From Labia minor (taxonomy: Eukaryota > Arthropoda > Insecta > Dermaptera > Spongiphoridae), in contig OY720348.1 in assembly GCA_963082975.1 (NCBI GenBank), positions 16,054,078 through 16,118,077 on the forward strand: 64,000 nucleotides of DNA, written 5' to 3'. Under the pieces are notes generated by a model, which saw only the letters and a program-made list of their open reading frames with translations, was not told where the DNA came from and made no database searches. Numbering within the stretch: the first letter of the stretch is position 1; every line of letters starts with the position of its first letter. The position numbers were made by a program, and so were the translations under genes. This document shows positions 1 through 15,000 of this stretch, one piece after another.

Positions 1-52
1 AAAATAATAACAAAATTAATATTATCAACTTAAAATTACAAATACGTAATAC

Positions 53-3000
53 CTCACTCCAAGCACTTTGGCCACATGAATTTATTGCGGCTGCACGAAA
101 TTTATATGCAGTTCCAGGTTCCAAAGGAATTTTCTTCAATAGTGCAGTATCAATATTTAAAATTGTTTCCTCTTTATCATCATTTATTAGTGAAAAATTG
201 CTCACAGTACAAGCAGTACCCTTAATAACCCCCACATTAAACCATGGTGAAGAATTCGTATTTTGTTTCTTTTTACTTTCATCTTCTTTACTTTTCATAT
301 CCTAAAGAGATTTGAAGCTTATGATAATTTTAGCTAATAGAAAAAAATTCATATTCCATTTAAGAAATATCATAGTCATGTTCATCTATAATAAAAATAT
401 TAGCTAAAAACTTAGTTAAAAAAAAAAAGAAAAAAGAAGAGAAAATAAAGAAAGGAAAATAATTTCTTGGTTGGCGTAGACTTTTGAAGAAACGAAAGGG
501 TAGTAGAAAAATATACATACCGGTGTGCCAACATTTGGTAGATTGCCAGGTGGATTAATGAGATTTCCTGAAGAAGCAGGTGTTGAGGGAGAATGAGAAG
601 TTTGAAGTTTTGATTCGGATTTAACACCGTTTGTTGGAGCTTGATCACATCCAAGCGCAGCGCTTGCAAGAGTAGCTAAAGCATCAGAATCGATGTGGCC
701 TTCCATATCTTCCTGTTTACTTTTAGTTGCTGGGGGTTGAGTTTTCTCTTTTTTGAGTATATCTTGAGGTTCATTAGGATTAAAATTTAAATTATCGGTA
801 GGATCACTGAGGTTAGAATTAGAAGAATCAAATCCTCCAAATGAAGCAGAGGTTGAATTTCTTAAATGACTGTTTGCAAAATTAGCATCTTGGGAAGCTT
901 CATCTGTTTCTGTAGGAGCTTGTCCCTGAGAATGCGTACTCAAAGGTTCATCTAATTCTGGTGGTTCCTGATTTGGATCTGATAAACCAATTCCAGAACT
1001 TGTTGGCTCATTATAACCTCCCATTAAATGTGTGGCATTAAATTCGGTCTGTTCTCCAGGCTGAACACCCAAGTTATCAAAATCCTGGTCTCCACCAATC
1101 TCTCCTAATTCCATTGGATCTTCCTCCTCCTCTTCTTCATTCTGATTATCCAGTACATCAAGTGGTAAATCAGAGGAAGAATTATTATTATTAGGAGGTT
1201 CATTTCCACCACTATTTCCAGAAGGAGTAATATTAGAATTATTTTCAGTGGTTGATGAAGAAACATTTCCAGTTGAATTATTTTGAGATTGAGATTGATC
1301 TGGAAGTGAATTAGATTCAGTCCCCGATGATTTGGATCCAGTATCTTCACCATCATATTGTTCAAACATATCAGAAGCTACATTCTCTAGGGGTGGATCA
1401 ATTAGACCAGCCTCTGCAGCAAGAGCTTCGATAGCGGCATCGGTAGTTGCGGGGCCATCAAGGGAAGCTAAAAAAAAAAAAGAAAATACTCAGGTTAATT
1501 CCTATAAATTAGCGTTTCTATTTTCAAGTTTCTATTCAAATTTTTTTACAATGGTTTTTGTTAAAAAATGTATATTAACTGATTGCAATAATAATTTCTT
1601 GTTTATATTTGAGAAAAATTTTAAAAATAATATAACATATATAAATAAGTATTATTTAACCATTTTTATTGAATAAATATATTATATTGATGACCAATAT
1701 CAAAAGTTCATCAAACAAAATATATGAAATAAATGTTTTATTTTAACGTATTTACGAGTTATTTTTATTTTAATCGTCTAATTATTCTATAGTATAATAT
1801 TAAAATATATTTTACCATGAGTGGCTGAAGGTTGCCGTTGTCTTGGAAGTACCATTAAGTGTCTTAAAGGAGAATCTCCAGTGGAAGTTGTAGAAGATAC
1901 TTTACTAATAGCAACACTTCCAAGAGCTGAAGGTGTAGGTGTGACTTTAGTTGAAGCGCTTGTGAGAAGTCTTAATTTTTTATGACTACCATCAGCATTT
2001 GTAACTTGAACAGTTAATGGTTTTCCAGAAAGTGTTATTGCCTGAAAAAATAAGATATAATTAATTTTGATATTTTTAAATATTCAGTGATTTAAAATCT
2101 ATGATATCAAACATTTTTAATAGTATCAGGTTGAAAGTAAAGTTCTGCAGGTTTTAATATGTGTACATTTTGACGTATTTTTTCTGAATAAAATATTTTA
2201 AATTGTTCGAGGTATTGCAGAAGAACTTAACGTTAGCCATTTCAGGTTGGGAACATGCAAAAGCTCGATAAGTGGATTCCTCCTCATGATATTGAATGAT
2301 CGACAAGAATTTTCATTTTGAGGTTTGTTCTTCTCTACTCTTACGCAACAAAAGGACCAACTTCACGTTTCATAGTCCACCATCAAAAAATTAAACAAAT
2401 AGGAGATCGAAGTTCTGCAGCACCAACCATACTCTCCTGACCACTCCCACAGACATCACCACCTTTTCAATCACTTTCTTACCAACAAATCAAGAACAGA
2501 CAAAAATATTTTATCGAGTTCCGAACACCTGATTTTTACTCTAAATCAATCTTCTTGTCTCACATTAGCAGAAATGTGTGGAATCGAATGGAGTTTATTT
2601 CTATTAAAGAAATTGTGTTTTTAGTTTTGAAGATTAGTCCCTAAAACCAGCAAAATTTTTCTTCCAACCTAATAATAAAACATTTATACTAATTTTTTAA
2701 TTTTAAAAAATTAAGAAAGATTTAATAATTTAAAAATAAAACCTATAATCAAATATATTGATTTTGCTTAATAATTTGAAAGTTTCTCCCCAAAATGACA
2801 AACAGCCAAAAGGCCAAGAAACAGTTTTAAAATTTAGATCTTTAAATTATATAAATTTTACTTGAAAAATATTTTATTTGAAAAATAATTATATATTATT
2901 ATTTTATATTAATTTTTAAATAAATTTATATTTATATTTTAATTATTCATATAATATGAAAATCACAAGGAATATGAATTTTTTTACTATATTTTATTAA

Positions 3001-6000
3001 TAAAGTAATTTAAATATCACATAATGTGTGATTTTGTTTATTGAGATATTCAATATTGATAATTGATTTTTTACCTGTTGGCCAGAAGAAAGTAAATTTT
3101 GTGATGGCATTGTCAATAATTGCCCAGTATTTGTATTTAATAATGTTTGATTGGCAGCTTTTGTAGAAAGGGTAACAGCTTTTGCAAGGCCTCCATGTTG
3201 CCCTGGTACTGTAATTGTTATTGGTTTTCCAGAATTTCCACCAGAACTGGATGATACAACTATCATTTTCATTCCAGTTGTATTTGTTCCAGTAAGTGTA
3301 ACCATATTTACATTTGAAGGTGTGGAAACTAAAAAATCAAATAAATTTATAAATATATATATATATATTAATTAAAATAATTTTTAAATATGTATTAAAT
3401 GATTAAATGACATAAGAGAAAATATAAAAAAATATCCTGACAACTAACCTTTGATATAACACATTATTTCTAAATTAATATTAATATTGAAATTTTTTTA
3501 TATAATTTAATTTTATAAATAATAATAATATCAATAATATTCAAATAATTAAATTTTGTCAGTTATAAAAGAAAATGCTATCTGAAAATATTATTTGAAA
3601 AATCTAGCGGACATATTAGTTGGAAAGCGTGGTATAAACAAAATATAAATAAATATATTTATTTATATTAAAATGTTGACCTGAAAAGAAATCTATTGTA
3701 AAAATGAGAAGGAAATTAACTTAAAGGAGACTGATTAACGTTTTAAAGCATAAACTGTTAAAATAATAACTTATTAAGAAAATATCATCAAGTGTTTATT
3801 AAGTTGTGTATACTAGTTTAATAAAACTTAAAACATGAATGCCAACATACTTGGGCGCCATTCCTAAAATCAAATATCCCTAGATTTAATCCATATTTCT
3901 TTTTTTTTTTTTTTTTTTAAATAAGTAATTTGATTAAATTTCCATTTTAGATGTTTTAAAATTAATTAAAAACAAAATAAAAAAAATTAAAAAATAAATT
4001 TTAAAATGGGTTAAAATAAAACAATATAATTAAATAGATTAATTTGATTGACGTAGTAATATACCGCGAAATTTAAAATCACTACAAAATTTGAAATATC
4101 CTGAATTGTAACAATTTCCCAATTGCCATTATTCATTTATATAATTTTTAAAACTAAATACAAATCTATTATTAAAGAATACAAACTTTTTATTTCTATA
4201 TGTATATAACATAAGAATCAAAAGTATAAAAAGGAAATAATAAAATACTTATATATAAATAAAAATAAAAAGATATTTTTTTCGGTACTCTCAAAGAATT
4301 GGAAGTAGTAATTGCGAACCACTGTTGTAATTAAAAAAAGATTTTCCTACTTAAATTATGTAATTACAATGAGTAAATATGGTTCTTGATTAAGTAACTC
4401 TGGCTCCCATCAAAGAAAATTGTATTATTATGATTATTATTTTTTTTTCCAATGAAACTCGATAAATTAAACAAATGTAACGTGTATAAAATTTTATAAT
4501 ATAAATTTTATCCTATAATTATTTAGGTTATGTTTAAATATTTTTCTACACTTCTTAACAACAGATAATTATTATGTATTTGAAGGCGCCACAGGCCGTG
4601 GGGTAGCAGCGCTGCCTTACACTCTCGTGGTCCTGGGTTCAAGCCCCGGGCCTGGCAAGGGATTTTCTCTAGCTGGGTTCTAAGGAACGGAGTCAACCCA
4701 GCCTCCGGGATCAAAATTGGGAAGCTGCTTGATAAAAAGTAGTGCCTCCGATCAAGAAAATCAAGGTAAAGGTTGATAGGACCCGTTCTACTGATTATAG
4801 GACACCTCATTGATATAACCGACTTGATAGGCGTTGTCCTTGCGTAGAAAGTACAAAAGTCAGGGTTTTTTTTTATTATGTATTTTCTATTAAATTTATA
4901 TGCACAATTTAAACTTTGTCTAGAATGTGCAAGCCTATTACTTTAAATTTGTGTGTTGCTATGTAACTACAAAGTGGCTCTTTATAATATATGAGGTTCT
5001 CAATAATTTAATAGTTGCCCATCCCTGATTTATAATAAATGTTTAATAAAGGTTTTTTTTTAATTTTAAATAAATTTATTTATTGATAAATATCAAGCCG
5101 ACATAAATTAAGTTGCAAAATAATTTTTCTCGTAAAAACATATTGTTCTATATTTTTTAATATAATTAATTACATTTTATTATTATACTCATACCTGATA
5201 TTTGTTGATGTTTTATATATTTTTTTGTTATATAAATTTCTTTATATTTTCCGAAACTGAAAAATTTCTAGAGACCTTCGTTTATGCACCTCTGAATTTA
5301 AGCACTAGATTGAATTAAAACGGACAATCCCTCCCCCATACTTCTTAATGTCTACTAGATTTATTTTCTAAAGAACGAGATGTTTTTTCAAATACAATAT
5401 TTTAAAATGCTTTAGTTATATAATTCACCTTTTTTAAATATATTAGTTGAAATAAAAATTAAATAATAATAATAAATTATTTTAAATAGTTAAATTGTCA
5501 ATTGTTTTTTTACTAATTAATTGCCTTTTAGAAAATGTTAAAAAAAGATATCTTTATAATTATACCTAAATAAATTAAAAAAATATAGATTGAAAAAGAA
5601 AATAGTTAATAAATTGTAAATTAAATTATGAATTTTGATAATTATTTTGATGCATAACATTTAATTAGTTAAAATTTCCAACTAATTTGTCCACTTTTTT
5701 AATTCAGTTTATTATAATTATTGTTCTTTTTTATTTTAATTTTTAGATTAATGGATTATCATATTTTTTTATTATTCGCAATAAAAAAAATATTTTCAGA
5801 ATGAAATAAATTTGTTATTTAAAATAATTTAATGAAGTCTTAATTGGTTAGGTCAGGATATTATTGCATATTTTTTATGAAAAATAAACTTACCTGATGA
5901 GGTAAGAGTTGTTGAAGGATTTTGAGCAGGCATCATCAAAATCTGTTGAGGGCCAGTTGCTGCAGCTTGTTGTGTTTGACCGGTGACCAATGTTTGAGTT

Positions 6001-9000
6001 TGTGGTGAAATTGGAGGTGTAGATGTCTGACCGGGTTTAGCAATCATAATAGTATGTTTAGCTGAAGGTGATCCTTTTGCGACTTTAACCATATTTGACG
6101 GTACTGTTTTCATAGTTGTTAGAACTTTAGATCCTTGGGGTGCTGTAAAAATTAAAAGTAAAATATTGTATTTTAAAATAACAAGTGTTTCCTAAATACT
6201 TATTAAGGTGTTTTGATTTAAAATGATTTAAATTCAGTTTTAATTAAAATATAGTTATTATTTTAATATTTTTATTATTTACAGATGTATATCAGTATAT
6301 ATATTATACAATATATTTATCAATAAAATAAAAAAAATGTGTTAATAATGTTATATATAATGCAACGTTTCAACAAAATAATATAAAATAAAGGAGGATG
6401 AGATGGACGGGACATGTGGTTCAAAATGTAAGTAATTGGCTAAAAATTTGTTTAAAAACGTGTTGAAAAAAGTCTGATGTGTAGAAGAATTGGGAACAGA
6501 TAGGAATTGCATGGATATAACTCAGGTTGGAGGTATATGGTTTATTAGCCCTAGATACATAGATATAGAGTTAAGATATAAAATAAATATGTAATTGAAT
6601 TTATATCATATCAATTTGATAATTAGATTTAAATTCAACTATCAAAACACAAATCAATTATTATATATTTATTTATTTTACTTGATCATTTAATGAATAG
6701 AACATAATTCTGTATTATATATAATTGAGATAATAATGGTTTTTGATGAAGGGCAATTTTAGATTTGAAATATTTACCTCCTGAAGGAGTAAGCAGTTTA
6801 ACAATAGTTGCTCCTGGAGGAATTGTTTTTGAAGTGGTTTGAATGGTTTGTAAGGGTTGACTTCCACCGGCCTTGCTTTGGACCAAACTAACTTTTGGCA
6901 TCTATAAATAAAATAAAAATATATTTTAGATGAAAATTGTTCAATAGAACAATTTCAATTAAAATAAAGAGATCTGTTCATATTGATATTTTTAAAAATA
7001 TAAATATATATATATATATATTTGTATTTACTTACAGCAACAGTCATCCCCTGGCTAGTTTTCACGAGAGTAACATAATGGGGACTAGTGGTTGTGGAAG
7101 AATTGCCCGTCTTTTGTATTAAAATAGGTTGTCCTTGACCAGTTGGTGTCTTTTGAATAAGGATTTGGCCTTGACCAGGTGGCGAGGATTTTTGTACATA
7201 AATTTGTTGTCCAGCGACAGTTGCCTGTGCTTGTGTTTTTTGAACCAAAATTTGTTTCCCAGGTGTTAAAGTAGAGGTTCCACTTTTTTGGATAAAAATT
7301 GGTTGTGCTTGAGATACCGGGGTAGATGGTTTTTGGACTAACACTTGAGAAGGAGAACCTGGTGAGGCGCTTTTTTGTATCTGTCTTTGTGGTTGGCCAG
7401 CAGGTTTTTGAATTAAAATTTTCGGTTGTGATTTTTGTAATAATATTTGTGACATATTAGAATCTTTTGGAATTATAAGTTTTTGGCCAGTACTATCACA
7501 TTCAGTTGAAAGTAAAGGATGAGTCAATTGCAATTCTGTATTTGTCAATTCATTACATGGTTTTTGAATAAAAACTTGTTGCGGTGAAGCTTGACCAGTT
7601 GGATTCTTGGCTCTCACAATCCTAGGAATAACATTTGCATCTAATGGCATAGATTTTTTAATTATTATTTGAGACAATTGTCTTCCTATTGATGAATCTG
7701 CAACAAAAATATATCAAGTCTTTTCATATTATACGTTAAATGTTAGTGAACAAATTCAGAAATCTCTTTCTAATAAAAAGTTAAAAATAGTTTATCCTAA
7801 ATAATGAATAATCTTTTAACAACTTTAATATCAAAAATAATTTTATTATTTCTTTTTATTTACCTGACGAACTATCATCAGTACTTGTTGCAGTTGATTT
7901 TAATTGCTGAGAAGGAGAAAGTGGTGAAGAGTTGCGTATTTGACCTCGATTGGGGGGTGATCCAAAGCGAATAATATTTTGATTTGCTAAAAAAAAGAAA
8001 TTTAAAAATAATATGAAGATAGAATCTTAATTTTAATTTTTAAATCAATATATAGAGAATTAATATACATTTATTGAATGTAGGTCTAACTTTTCCACCA
8101 GTAGTCAATGGAGAACTTATTGGAGAAGAAAGAGGTGTCTTCTCAAAAATAGATCTTATAGATGAAGATGAACTTGATGGTGATGATGGTGTATTGGAAA
8201 GAGGGGTAGTCGTAGGATTTAACAAATAATCTAACAAATTATTAGGACTTGATGGTGAACTAGCAGATTGAGTTGAAATGGATTCTGGTTTGAGCTGTAA
8301 AGGTGGAATGGGATCATTGACTGGAGAAGCAACTCGTGCTGGACTTGGAGATAATGATCCAATAAATGAAGGTGTTGGAACTTTAGGAGTGATTTCTGTA
8401 AGGGCAGGAAGGGATGTTTGAAGTGATGGAGAAGTTATTGTAGTAGTTGTAGTGGAAGGAGTGGTACTAGTAGATGCAGAGGTACTAGTTGTGGTTGTGT
8501 TTGCGCTAACTTTAATAGGTACAGGCACTGGTGATATTGCAGCTATAGAAGCAGTGGTTGGTGGCATTTCATATTTTTGTATTTGTAAAATATAGGATTC
8601 AGCTGTTGGTGACGGGGTCCAACACACTTCAAGGCTATGTGTCGAAGCTCGCACTAATTGAACACGTCCAGGGGCAACGGGTTTGTCAACTTCCATATAC
8701 CATAGATCATTGCAGCAGACCTAATGAAAAAACAATAATGTTATTAAGTTGATTATCCAAGTAAGAACATTGGTGTCTTTAAATATATATATAAAATAAA
8801 AATAATTACCTGGTTATACGAAATCTTGCAATACCCATCACGACCAGACCAAATATAAATTCGAGTATGAATTCCAACCGAACAATGTCCAGCACGGGCT
8901 CGGGGAATCAGTTCTCTAGAAGTTTCTCCCAAATTCATTTCTTCCCAACTCATTGTTTCTAATTAATAAAAAAGAATAAAATTTTATTCCTAATTTTATT

Positions 9001-12000
9001 TAATAAATGTCATTAAAAAGTTATATTATAAATAATGATATAATATTTACCTAAATTAAGACATGCTAAGGTATTAGTACATTTCCATTCTTTTTTGATT
9101 GAAGATTCATTTGCTTGATCCTGAACACTTAAAACCCAACCTCCAAAAACATACATCTTGTGACCGATTAAAGTGGAAGTATGTAGTGATCGAGGTAATG
9201 GAGGAATCCCACCAACATCAGGCTTCTGCCATGTCATGGTATCTGAAATAAAAATAAAAATAACATTTCATTTAATTATATCATATAAATCACCAATTCA
9301 TTAAATATTGAATCTTGTATAAAATGTTTAAATTAATTATCAATGAAAATTCATAAGCTAAATAAAAATTTATCTAGTAATGGATGCGCGATTTATGTGA
9401 ATATCCACTATTTACACATTTTATATAATGAATGTTTATATATATTGATAAAAATCATTTAAGTCAATTATATTATTACAAATTATTAAATTTCAAAAAT
9501 AATTATAAAATATTTAGACTAAAATTTACAGTATAATTATTTGTATTTTTAATTCAATCTTTATCTTAATTAAAAAAAATAGAAATGAATAATTAATTTC
9601 AATTATAATTAAAATTAAGTTACTTTTCCTCAATTATATGATTTATTTTGAGTTGTCGAAAATCAATCATAATTTCTTTGTAAAATTAAATTAAAACATA
9701 AACAAATAAATAAATATTTAATAAGGATAATTTGAATTAAAATACTGGATTTAGTTTCAAATTTATTTGTAATAAATAAGTTTTTACATATATAATATAT
9801 GTGTATATTTTTTAATAATTAATAAAATTTGGGTTAAAATCTAACAAGCGAATACAAAAAAAAAAAAAAAAAAAAAAATGACTCTAGAAATAATAACATC
9901 ATGAAATTGAAAGTTTTTTTATCATGTTTATGGACTAATTGTCAGGTTTAAATTAATATTTCAGGAAATCTTCATTCAATTAATACAACAACGTAAAAGA
10001 ATAATTTTATTAAAAAATTAATAAATAAAAGATTAATGTAGACTATAATAATCTGATATAATCTGATAGATGAGCATTTTTAAATTTATATTCACAATCA
10101 CATATTATCACTTGTCACATTTCTTGGCTTGTGGTGGGTGGCACTGAAAAAGAAAAGGCTTCGCACCAGCAACTGAGGGAAGAAGCCGTAGGTGTTGAAT
10201 TGATCAGATTTTTCGAATTTTAATATAATGTAAAATCTAACAGATTTATCTTCGGTTTATCAGATTGTCTATTCTCTTCGAGATAATAATATTTATAAAA
10301 TACATTTTTATAATTATAAATATTAACGAAACAATAATAAAAATAAAAGTGGTGAAATATTTAATGTATTATTTAATATTGGTATTGTGAACTAAGAATT
10401 ATTATTGTGCAATATACGGGTATGTTAGTATTCTATAACTCAATCTACTCATATGCTTAAATGATAGTAATATAAAGTAATATTATAAAGTGTGCCTCAA
10501 TTTCATTATTACTAATTAAGTTATTGTAAAAGATAATATGTAAAACGAATTATATCCTTTTCGCAGAATTTGTCAAAATAGTATTATAAAATTATAAAAA
10601 ATATAATATGGTAATTTTATTAATATTAATTATACTAATATTATATATTGTTAGCATTTAAATGTTGCAAAAAAGGTAGATGCTTATATGCAAGAGTGAG
10701 AAGAATCTAATTTTATTTTTTCTATCGGTCTACGCAGAATCAAACGCCGCACTAATAATTAGGTGGAATATTTTATTGAAATAGTTTCTTAATGATATCT
10801 GTTGAATATCTAACAAATATAAAATTTCAACATTTATAGTTTTTGCTCTAATGTACAAATATCTGAAAATTATGTTTTTTTTAAATACCTAATTTCTTTT
10901 TTAAATTATCATATTGAATATTCTGCATGAATTATAAAAAAGGGCTCATTATCAAACATTTTTATAGTTATATTATAATTCATCTAATTTCGACCAAAAA
11001 TCAATAATAATATTAATTTTTTTTAACATTATTAACTTTATTTAAAAAAAAATAATAATATGAATGAAATTAAAGAGTATACAATTAATAATTTGTTTTA
11101 ATAAATGTAATTAATACTTTTTTAACTTTTAAATTTAATTTGTTTTTTTTATATTATAATTAATTAAATTAATAAAATATTGAATGAAATACCAGTTATA
11201 TGGGTTGCTGTAGGGGAGATCTGATTTATTGTACAAAGAATGTGCTTTTTTTTCATTCTTTCCCATGTCTTATGGTTGATAACGACTGTGAATTAACCCC
11301 TCAAGCCGGTAACCAGAGTCCGTACTCTCCGACTTCCAGCGTTTATATAAATTTGCATTCCTCTGCCAATTCTCGATCAATTTTGTAAATTTTTGTATGT
11401 GCTAAAACTACAATATTAACACTTTCGCGTGGAAGGGATTTAGATGATTATTTTAGGTACCAGTGCAACACGATCAAGAGAAAGTGCATTTAACTGTCAT
11501 TTAATTCCCGCCAGCGCGCTGGCATAGGAAAATTTAATTTCCAGCTTGAGGGGTTAAACCAAAATGATAAAGAATAGATTTATAAAATAAAAATTGGATA
11601 TAGGAACGGCTCGAGGAATGTGGTTACAGCTTATAAGAATTGTCGAGTCCAGTAACACACACATATTTAGTTAAATAGATATAAAATAAAAAAAAAATAT
11701 TTTTATTTTTGAGAAAGAAACTATAGATAGGTAGGTAACAAATAAATATTAAAATAAATTCAATTAAATTAAATAAAATAATAATAAAAATATTTAATAT
11801 TCTCAAGAAAAAAAATAACAAAAATAAATTCAATAATCTAATAAAAAGTTAATATAAAATAAGTTGGAATTAATTGTGTATAAAAAATATCTTCATAAAT
11901 ACAATATAATTATACCAGCTTCTAGAAGATTTTTTAATATATAGAATATATAGGAATGTGTACTGATTTAAAAACAACATTAAATGAACAATTTTTGCTG

Positions 12001-15000
12001 AAACAAACAATCAACATAGAATATTCTAAAAATAATGATATTTATGAAAAGGAGAAAATTTCATAATCCTAAGAAAAGGGAATGTTAATTAACACGGAAT
12101 GAAACAATAATACTAAATATCAGGATTGCAAGCTTATAAAAAGAGGTTTGTTTGCAAACACTCAAGACAAGCGATGAAATGAAAGAGAAAAAGAAAAAAT
12201 CACAAGATTTTGAAAGATGAATGAGGAAGAAACAATTTAATTGCATTACGATACTTATCTATGGAGCAAAAAGCTTAGAAAAATAACACCAAAATGAAAT
12301 ATGCAGAAGTAATGTAAAATAATGAAACAAACAGAGGTATTTGATAAATGCACGGATAAAAATTAAAGATAATAGATATTTAAAATAATGTAACAATTAT
12401 TATTTTAGTTATATTAAAAATAATAGGAACTTTAAAAAATTAAATAACTATTTATTGTATTTTTTAATAATTTAAATAATTAAAAACATCTAAGAGAATA
12501 AAAATAATGTTTTAAAAATTACCCAAAACATATACAAAGGGGCCAAAATAGTCACAGTGCAGTTCTGAGATCTATATATATTGGAATGGAGTGGTTTATT
12601 ATTAATTAAAAGAAAAATGACAAAACTTACTGTCTCGTTTAGTTTTCTAAACTATTCAGAGCGTTTATCAATGTAACATTAACATTATTAATGCCCTGAA
12701 GAAATCACTTTTTGATTTTTTTAAATTAATTTTAAAAATAAACTATTTATTATTATTATTATATTTAAAAATTAATATATTTTAATATATAAATCATTAT
12801 TAATCATATAAATAATAGAATATAAATTTAGAGAAATTATATTAAAAATTCCTCAAACATGAATTAAATTTAAAAAAAAATATAATAAAATTTCAAATAA
12901 ATATGAAATATGACTATGCAACAATAAAAAAAAACATACCACAATCAAGGAGCCAAAGATCTCCAAGACGACAACCATTCATTCCACCATATATAACAAG
13001 TAAATTCTTATTTGTTTGTTTATTTACATATGCTACAGCAGAATGTGATTCTCGGGGAGGTGGAGGTGAACAGAATGTTTGAGGAATCTCCCAAGCTGTA
13101 GAGTTGTTAGCTTTTAACTCTAGCGTGTAGAGATCATTCAAATATCTGTAGAAAGAATAAATATTACACTGATTTTAAACTAGATTGAAATAAAAGAAAT
13201 AAAAAAAACAAACAAATAAAAATATATGAAATAAAAAGATCTTAATTATAATCTCAGCTTTCTTGTCAAGTTTAATTTTATCAAGCAGCTAGCTACTCAT
13301 TTAAGATCATAAGAATGAAAAGAATGCTTTTATATTTTATCTTAATTTTTTTGAAAATGCAAATTACACTAGACTAAATTGAAAATGTACAAATAATTAA
13401 TATAATTAATATAATATATTAAAATTATATTTATATAATAATTATAATATTAATTTAAAATTCCGTTCTTAACTCATGTTTTAATTGTTAATACAAATAT
13501 AAGAAATTAATATTATCAGTATTTAATGTTTTTATAAACATTTTATTCCAATTAAATAGAATATTATTTATAACTTATAATAAAATTACCTTGGCTCGTT
13601 ATTTTTAGGATCATCACTATCATTAGCCAGGCCACCGAAAAGAAATATTTTATTTCCAATCAATGTAAAACTATGCCCAAGCCTAGGACATGGCGGAATA
13701 CCATTTTTTGGAGGTCGTGGTTTCAATCTTTTCCATTCCCATCTGCTAGCCTAAAAAGAAAATAAGAATGAAAATATATTATATCTATCAAAAATTAAAG
13801 AAAAAATTTGATTAATTTATTAAATACCTGTAGTTCATATAATTCATTAGAATATTTTCCATATTCTACCATTCCACCAAAGACAAAAATTCGGGTACCA
13901 TCCACAACAAATCCATAAGCGGCACATCCCGGAGGTATGTCGCCTTTGATGACTGGTACAAACCATTGATTTGTGGCTGAAAATAAATAAAAATATATTA
14001 ATCAAAATTAGTATTACTTTTATTAATATTTAATATATTATTTAAATATCATTATTAATATGATTTATTAGTGTTAATCTATTTATAATAAGTACGATAT
14101 ATATATAATTAAAAATTAATTTAAGATTAAACAATGTGTTGTTTATTAAATTATATTATTTAGATTATAAAATTTTATTAAAAATAAATTATAAACAATT
14201 CGATCATGAATTATATATGAATTATATATATATCAATATTTTATATTAAATATTAAGTTAGACTTGTAAGAAGAGAATTTTATTACAAATAAGACAAGGT
14301 TTAAAAATCAATATAAATCAGTAAATTATAGGTATTGTTTTTAATAATATATATATCGTGGAATAAGGAGACAAGTCCGGTAGCCCCCCCCCCCCCCCCC
14401 TTATAAAAATGCTGAAATAGAAAGTATGAAATATTAATATTAAAATTATTTATTTTTACTAAAAAGTAAAATTAAAACCTTTCTTTCTTTAAATAGGAAT
14501 AAAAGTAAAAACATGTAATAAATATTAAATTGAAAACTCATAATTTTTTTAAGAATAGTGAATCAAAATATATTTTAATTTTGAAACTCTTGGATAGTAA
14601 TATTGACGATATAAGCCCCCTTACTGCATAATATCAGATTGCAACCATAATTTAAATCATTATTATTAATTTAATCTTTCTACATTTTCAAATTCAAAGA
14701 TAAGATTTTATGCAGTGATTCTATTCTTCTCTGATTATAAATATTTTGTTTAAATATTTCAAGTTCAACCTCTTGCGCCTATTAATTCTTTATATTCTCT
14801 CTAATTGAATTTGCTGAATGTTCTATTATGTTTAAATATTTGATTTTTTTGTCTAATTGAATTTCATACAATTTCTCTACAATTTGCCTTCCAATTTTAA
14901 TGCTAAATTAAATACAATTGGTGATAGCGCGTCTCCTTGTTGATCGGTTTGGTCTGAATCCGAATTGATATTCTCCTAATATTTCCTCTGCGTATGGCGG

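Noticed and set aside
1105-1676. Frames of 86 and 114 codons overlapping the HCF acidic exon
   Set aside because: Out of frame with the phase-consistent HCF exon and low complexity.
4523-4810. 95-codon minus-strand frame
   Set aside because: It is the antisense reading of the tRNA-derived SINE.
11624-11833. 69-codon Phe/Ile/Leu-rich frame resembling a membrane peptide
   Set aside because: AT-rich DNA gives such frames by chance. No conserved motif, splice or promoter evidence.
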